8,392 nt of DNA. Source: Methanosarcinales archaeon (GTDB lineage Archaea; Halobacteriota; Syntropharchaeia; Alkanophagales; Methanospirareceae). The stretch lies in NCBI GenBank assembly GCA_025464425.1, contig JAODGV010000038.1:979-9370 (forward strand). Reading direction: 5' to 3'. This document shows positions 5,737 to 8,392 of the stretch, in pieces. Below the pieces are notes generated by a model. It saw only the letters and a program-made list of their open reading frames with translations. It did not search any database and was not told the DNA's origin. A program made the position numbers and the translations under genes. Positions within the stretch are counted from its first letter, which is position 1. Every line of letters begins with the position of its first letter.

Positions 5737-6738
5737 TTAATCCTGGCTCGCCTTCTTCGGTATCTCAGCCGCGGAAAGTATCATATATTCATCATACGCC
5801 CGCTTTAGAAACTTCGATAGCACTATTGATGTGCAGTAGAATATAACCAGTGCAAAGAATCTCGCATCTCTGAAGATGTAATCAAGGGGTACAAATGCTT
5901 CTTCACCCCAGCCCAATCTCCACCACCGCATCGCATAGTAAAGAAGAGCGTAAATGTTTATAGCGACCACGCCAGTGATAATTCCGCGGTAGACCTTAGC
6001 CAGATCCAGCCAGTCCCGCTGTTTCAGTGATATGGAGAGTAAATGAACGACTAATAGCCAGCCAAGGAGGAAGATAGCGATACCGGAGCAGACACTCTCC
6101 CCTCTGGTTATCTCGTAGTCAAAACTTATGGCAGTTCGCCATAGAAACGCTGTGCCCACTATCACCAGCAATGTTCGCTCATCGGTTAGCACGGTGCCTA
6201 TCAGTTCCCTGATGTTCATCTCCCTCAGCCTTCTTACCGTCGGGTATAAATATGGAGATATGATGTGTAGAACCGCCTTCTCTTTCGACTCCGCGATATA
6301 ATCCTCGTGCATCCTTTTTACATACTTCGCCGACCATAAGATTGTACAGTAAAACACCACAAGGGCGATATATCTCACATCCCGGAGAATGAAATCCCAT
6401 GGCAGATAAGCTTCTACGTGCAGTAACCTGAACCACCTCATCATATAGTAAAGAAGAGCATAAACGTTTATAGAGACCATGCAGACGGCAATCCCCTCGT
6501 AAATCCAGTTTGAAATTGACCAGCCCGTCAGCACCCTGAACATATGATACATATAGGCAAAGGTAACCCAGCCAAATATGATAAGAGGGATACCTGAGCA
6601 GAGACTCTCACCGAAGGTTATGGTGGGAACAGTCTCATTAAGGCTTATGTACGCCCGCCATAGGATTGCTGCAATGATTATCGCCATTAATATTCGCCAA
6701 TCCAGCATCACCCTTTCAAAGGTCTCTCTTATGCCCAT
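5737..6738 (-). CDS. Eight-helix membrane protein made of two homologous halves, unknown function
   Basis: About 333 residues, starting at ATG 6738-6736. A longer frame back to a GTG at 6813 would translate promoter DNA and add a Lys/Arg-rich leader, so I reject it. The protein has two copies of a module of roughly 145 residues, each with four predicted membrane helices. Shared motifs are LWRxxIS (near 26 and 199), GESxCSGI (43 and 213), NxYALLYYxMRWxRL (91 and 261), then PxD(F/Y)IxRDxR and ALVxFYCT. The GES/CSG and RW/RD residues lie at helix ends and are kept in both halves, suggesting a functional site. Each half ends in a charged, probably cytoplasmic tail (KRMHEDY, KRAYDEY). I recognise no family. 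It lies 102 bases after the Arch_ATPase gene on the same strand and has its own promoter, so the two may work together; this is inference. Confidence 0.82.
   Translation of the reverse strand: MGIRETFERVMLDWRILMAIIIAAILWRAYISLNETVPTITFGESLCSGIPLIIFGWVTFAYMYHMFRVLTGWSISNWIYEGIAVCMVSINVYALLYYMMRWFRLLHVEAYLPWDFILRDVRYIALVVFYCTILWSAKYVKRMHEDYIAESKEKAVLHIISPYLYPTVRRLREMNIRELIGTVLTDERTLLVIVGTAFLWRTAISFDYEITRGESVCSGIAIFLLGWLLVVHLLSISLKQRDWLDLAKVYRGIITGVVAINIYALLYYAMRWWRLGWGEEAFVPLDYIFRDARFFALVIFYCTSIVLSKFLKRAYDEYMILSAAEIPKKASQD
5779..6219 (-). repeat. Second copy of the intragenic duplication (C-terminal module)
   Basis: Encodes roughly residues 174-320. It aligns with the module at 6301-6738 at a constant offset of 510 bases (170 codons) over most of its length. 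The DNA itself is still similar in places: the block beginning ATAGTAAAGAAGAGC at 5935 recurs at 6445 and stays nearly identical for about 35 bases. Confidence 0.8.
6301..6738 (-). repeat. First copy of the intragenic duplication (N-terminal module)
   Basis: Encodes roughly residues 1-146. It is the partner of the module at 5779-6219, with the same order of four hydrophobic segments and the same motifs LWRxxIS, GESxCSGI, NxYALLYYxMRW and RDxR. Near residue 34 it differs by a three-residue gap, after which the offset is 170 residues. Confidence 0.8.
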
Positions 6739-6748
6739 CTGAAAAAAA

Positions 6749-6792
6749 CACCTTTTATTTATATACAGGACAAGGTATATAAATAAGTTTCG
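6749..6792 (-). promoter_or_regulatory. Archaeal promoter region of the duplicated membrane protein gene
   Basis: On the minus strand a BRE-like CGAAAC is followed by TTATTTATATA (6776-6786). A start point about 25 bases on falls near 6755, just before AAGGTG, a ribosome-binding-like site (6754-6749) ten bases before the ATG. A second TATA-like stretch, TATATAAAT (6765-6757), sits about 23 bases before the ATG and could instead give a leaderless transcript. A run of seven T on the message strand (6748-6742) separates it from the ATG. Confidence 0.6.
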
Positions 6793-6840
6793 TTTTTTTC
6801 TTGACTTACTCACGTTCAGGGAGAAGCTTAGCTCGCAGGG

Positions 6841-7944
6841 TTATGTGGAATCACTCCCCCTTCTCACCTCTGACAGTTTTGAAAGGTTCTTCACCACCTC
6901 TCGTATAGCAAGCAGGGTCGTCCTTGATTGTGGCTTCATCAGCTTCCTGAGCGGGTCCACGAAGAGGATATTCTCCCTGACCAGATACCTCTTGGAGACT
7001 TCGTCCACTTCGTTCATGCCGATCTCGTCCCTGCTCACAAACATATTCAATACCTCAACCAGTTTATCGTAATGTACTTCACAGCGTCTGCTCCCTATCG
7101 TTATCTCATCGCCCAGCTCCTTAACGAGCTTCAATCGCGTCTCTATCTCACCGGTTCTGAATACAAACATCCCTCTGGCTCTCTCTTCACGGTCTTCGCA
7201 GTTCACCAGTTCAACCAAAGACACGGGCTTACCACCACAGCAATTCCATGCCACTTCCTTCTCATACGCACTGAACCCGTATTTATCCAGGAATTTTATG
7301 CTCGTCTCGTAATCAAAATCGTCAACGAGCAAATACCTGCACCGCTCATGCAGCATCGCATCGCTATAAATTCGTTCGATGAAGAGCGAATCTGAAGTTA
7401 TCGCGAATACATGCGCTAAATGCAACTCCTTCGTCAATCGGATAAAAAAGTTGAAGAGTTCGTAGATCAGATACGTATTAACCCTGACATCTCCTATCTT
7501 CTGCAGTTCGTCCACTATCAAAACTGGCACTTTATTCGCTGATATCCTCATGAAATACTCCTCCAGGAACTCAAAAACGTCCTCATACTTCTTTTCCCTG
7601 AAAAATAAGTCCAGAATACCCTCTGTTATAGGTATACCCGTAAATCTCAAACTTTTTAACGATACCTCTGATATCCTCTTTAATATCTCCTTATACTCCT
7701 TCTCTCGCTCTAATTTGAACAAAGCGCGAAGGAAATCTTTGTAACCCGATATAAACCTGCCCCTAAGATTTATGTAGAAGACGATGTATTCCCTCGGCAG
7801 TTCCTCTATCACACGAGTGATTAACTCGGTCTTACCGCTATTTATCGGTCCATAAATAAAAGTGATCAACGTCGGTCTTGTATCCAGTATCGCTCTTATC
7901 TCTCTTATTTCCTTCTCCCGGTCGTAAAATTCTATCTCGTACAT
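6841..7944 (-). CDS. Arch_ATPase-family STAND P-loop NTPase
   Basis: A soluble protein of 367 residues. It starts with the FYDREKEI motif typical of archaeal Arch_ATPase proteins, followed by Walker A GPINSGKT at 32-39 and Walker B VLIVDELQ at 141-148 with the Asp-Glu pair at 145-146. A sensor-like strand, HVFAITSD, comes next, then the CCGGKPVSLVELV segment near 234-246, matching the GGxP element that closes the ATPase domain in this family. The C-terminal 110 residues or so are charged and probably form a winged-helix-like domain (YDKLVEVLNMF, then RYLVRENILFVDPL). These enzymes are ATP switches whose targets are mostly unknown; several are tied to mobile elements or defence, and no such link is proved here. 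The length is normal and the frame intact. TATA-like GGTTAAATAA at 7980-7971 lies about 30 bases before the ATG, implying a leaderless or very short leader. Confidence 0.88.
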   Translation of the reverse strand: MYEIEFYDREKEIREIRAILDTRPTLITFIYGPINSGKTELITRVIEELPREYIVFYINLRGRFISGYKDFLRALFKLEREKEYKEILKRISEVSLKSLRFTGIPITEGILDLFFREKKYEDVFEFLEEYFMRISANKVPVLIVDELQKIGDVRVNTYLIYELFNFFIRLTKELHLAHVFAITSDSLFIERIYSDAMLHERCRYLLVDDFDYETSIKFLDKYGFSAYEKEVAWNCCGGKPVSLVELVNCEDREERARGMFVFRTGEIETRLKLVKELGDEITIGSRRCEVHYDKLVEVLNMFVSRDEIGMNEVDEVSKRYLVRENILFVDPLRKLMKPQSRTTLLAIREVVKNLSKLSEVRRGSDST

Positions 7945-7970
7945 CTCTTCTATTACTATACTTTTTGCCC

Positions 7971-7980
7971 TTATTTAACC
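7971..7980 (-). promoter_or_regulatory. TATA-like element for the Arch_ATPase gene
   Basis: The minus strand reads GGTTAAATAA, centred about 31 bases before the ATG (7944). Transcription would start at about 7950, a few bases before the start codon. No strong ribosome binding site is present (only AGAAGAG abutting the ATG), consistent with a leaderless message. Confidence 0.5.
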
Positions 7981-8016
7981 TGACTTATAACTCAGAAGCT
8001 ACATCGCAGCGAAAAA

Positions 8017-8034
8017 CCGAAAAATATTTATTAT
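8017..8034 (+). promoter_or_regulatory. BRE/TATA promoter candidate for the right-hand antiporter gene
   Basis: CCGAAAAATATTTATTATA combines a BRE-like CCGAAA with an AT-rich TATA box, directed away from the divergent ATPase promoter. Transcription would start around 8053-8058 and give a leader of about 55 bases. GGAGGCGA at 8096-8103 is the ribosome binding site. Confidence 0.55.
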
Positions 8035-8111
8035 ACCTCGTATATACATATGCACGTAAAATCGTCTCATACCTGATTTTATTCTCAAAAAGTCCGGAGG
8101 CGAACTGGAAG

Positions 8112-8392
8112 TTGGTGGTGAGTGTAGTTGAGCATTTCCCGGTGCTGGTAGTGGTGGTATCCCTGCTCTCGGCTTTCACCATCCTGATTGCTGGCTGGGT
8201 GAACAGGAAATCCAGCTTCTTCATATCCTTCGCGACCGTTCTCGTTCAATTCATCATGTCCGTTTTTATCCTCCATCATGTGCTCACTGTTGAGCCCATA
8301 CGTTACAGGCTCGGCGGGTGGATGCCGCCCTGGGGCATAGAATACGTCGTGGATGCGTTGAATGCTTACATACTGGTAATAGTCCTGTTTTT
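8112..8392 (+). CDS. N-terminus of an MrpD-like antiporter subunit (3'-truncated by window edge)
   Basis: An open frame running off the right edge with about 93 visible residues. It reads two hydrophobic helices (HFPVLVVVVSLLSAFTILIA; FISFATVLVQFIMSVFIL), then PIRYRLGGWMPPWGIEYVVD followed by ALNAYILVIVLF. The GGWxPPWGIExVVDALxA pattern is the signature N-terminal region of MrpD-like subunits, so it belongs to the same superfamily as the genes at the left end. No ATG is near. TTG 8112, GTG 8115 and GTG 8118 are consecutive in-frame codons, and I prefer TTG 8112 because it lies closest to the ribosome binding site GGAGG (8096-8100). GTG 8118 would remove only two residues. Its divergent promoter suggests a separate transcription unit from the left-hand antiporter genes. 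Confidence 0.85.
   Translation, partial: MVVSVVEHFPVLVVVVSLLSAFTILIAGWVNRKSSFFISFATVLVQFIMSVFILHHVLTVEPIRYRLGGWMPPWGIEYVVDALNAYILVIVLF

Noticed and set aside
6739..6813. 25-residue N-terminal extension of the membrane protein from a GTG at 6813
   Set aside because: It translates the TATA-containing promoter DNA, has no matching element in the second module, and ATG 6738 lies at the start of the repeat unit.
6928..7395. Plus-strand ORF of 155 residues inside the Arch_ATPase gene
   Set aside because: Fully antisense to a well-supported ATPase with Walker motifs; low-complexity shadow with no ribosome binding site or promoter evidence.
7985..8279. Minus-strand ORFs opposite the right-hand antiporter gene
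   Set aside because: They overlap the divergent promoter region and the antisense of a clear MrpD-like N-terminus, and show no family signal.
1..8392. CRISPR array, tRNA/rRNA gene, insertion sequence or attachment site
   Set aside because: No regularly spaced repeats, no cloverleaf-like segment, no transposase ORF and no flanking inverted repeats were seen by eye on either strand.

Overview
The window looks archaeal. Several genes have a BRE/TATA-type element about 25 bases before the start codon, giving leaderless or short-leader transcripts. Others carry GGAGG-type ribosome binding sites. ATA (Ile) and AGG/AGA (Arg) codons are used heavily. Two of the ATPases belong to families best known from archaea: a GvpD/KaiC-like P-loop protein and an Arch_ATPase-type STAND NTPase. 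A euryarchaeal lineage related to methanogens or methane/alkane oxidisers would fit, but this is inferred from gene content and not from a marker gene.

Layout. (1) Positions 1-2878, plus strand: two consecutive proton-translocating antiporter-like subunits (Mrp/NuoL-M-N superfamily). The first is cut by the left window edge, and the two are coupled by an ATGA overlap. (2) 2928-3185: an 85-residue cysteine-rich single-pass membrane protein. (3) 3228-4619: a GvpD-like/KaiC-superfamily ATPase with its own promoter. (4) 4616-5656: an AT-rich island of tightly packed small unknown ORFs. Two of these appear broken by single-base frameshifts. (5) 5737-6738, minus strand: a membrane protein of about 333 residues built from two homologous halves. 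(6) 6841-7944, minus strand: an Arch_ATPase. (7) 8112 to the right edge, plus strand: the N-terminus of another MrpD-like antiporter subunit, transcribed divergently from the ATPase.

The antiporter genes at both ends suggest a respiratory or ion-translocating locus of Mrp or complex-I/hydrogenase type. The genes in between (regulatory-type ATPases, a duplicated membrane protein of unknown function and the AT-rich island) are not standard parts of such a complex. They may be an insertion or lineage-specific accessory genes. No rRNA, tRNA, CRISPR array, insertion sequence or transposase was seen. The most interesting parts are the ATPase plus duplicated membrane protein pair, the GvpD-like ATPase beside antiporter genes, and the frameshifted small-ORF island.
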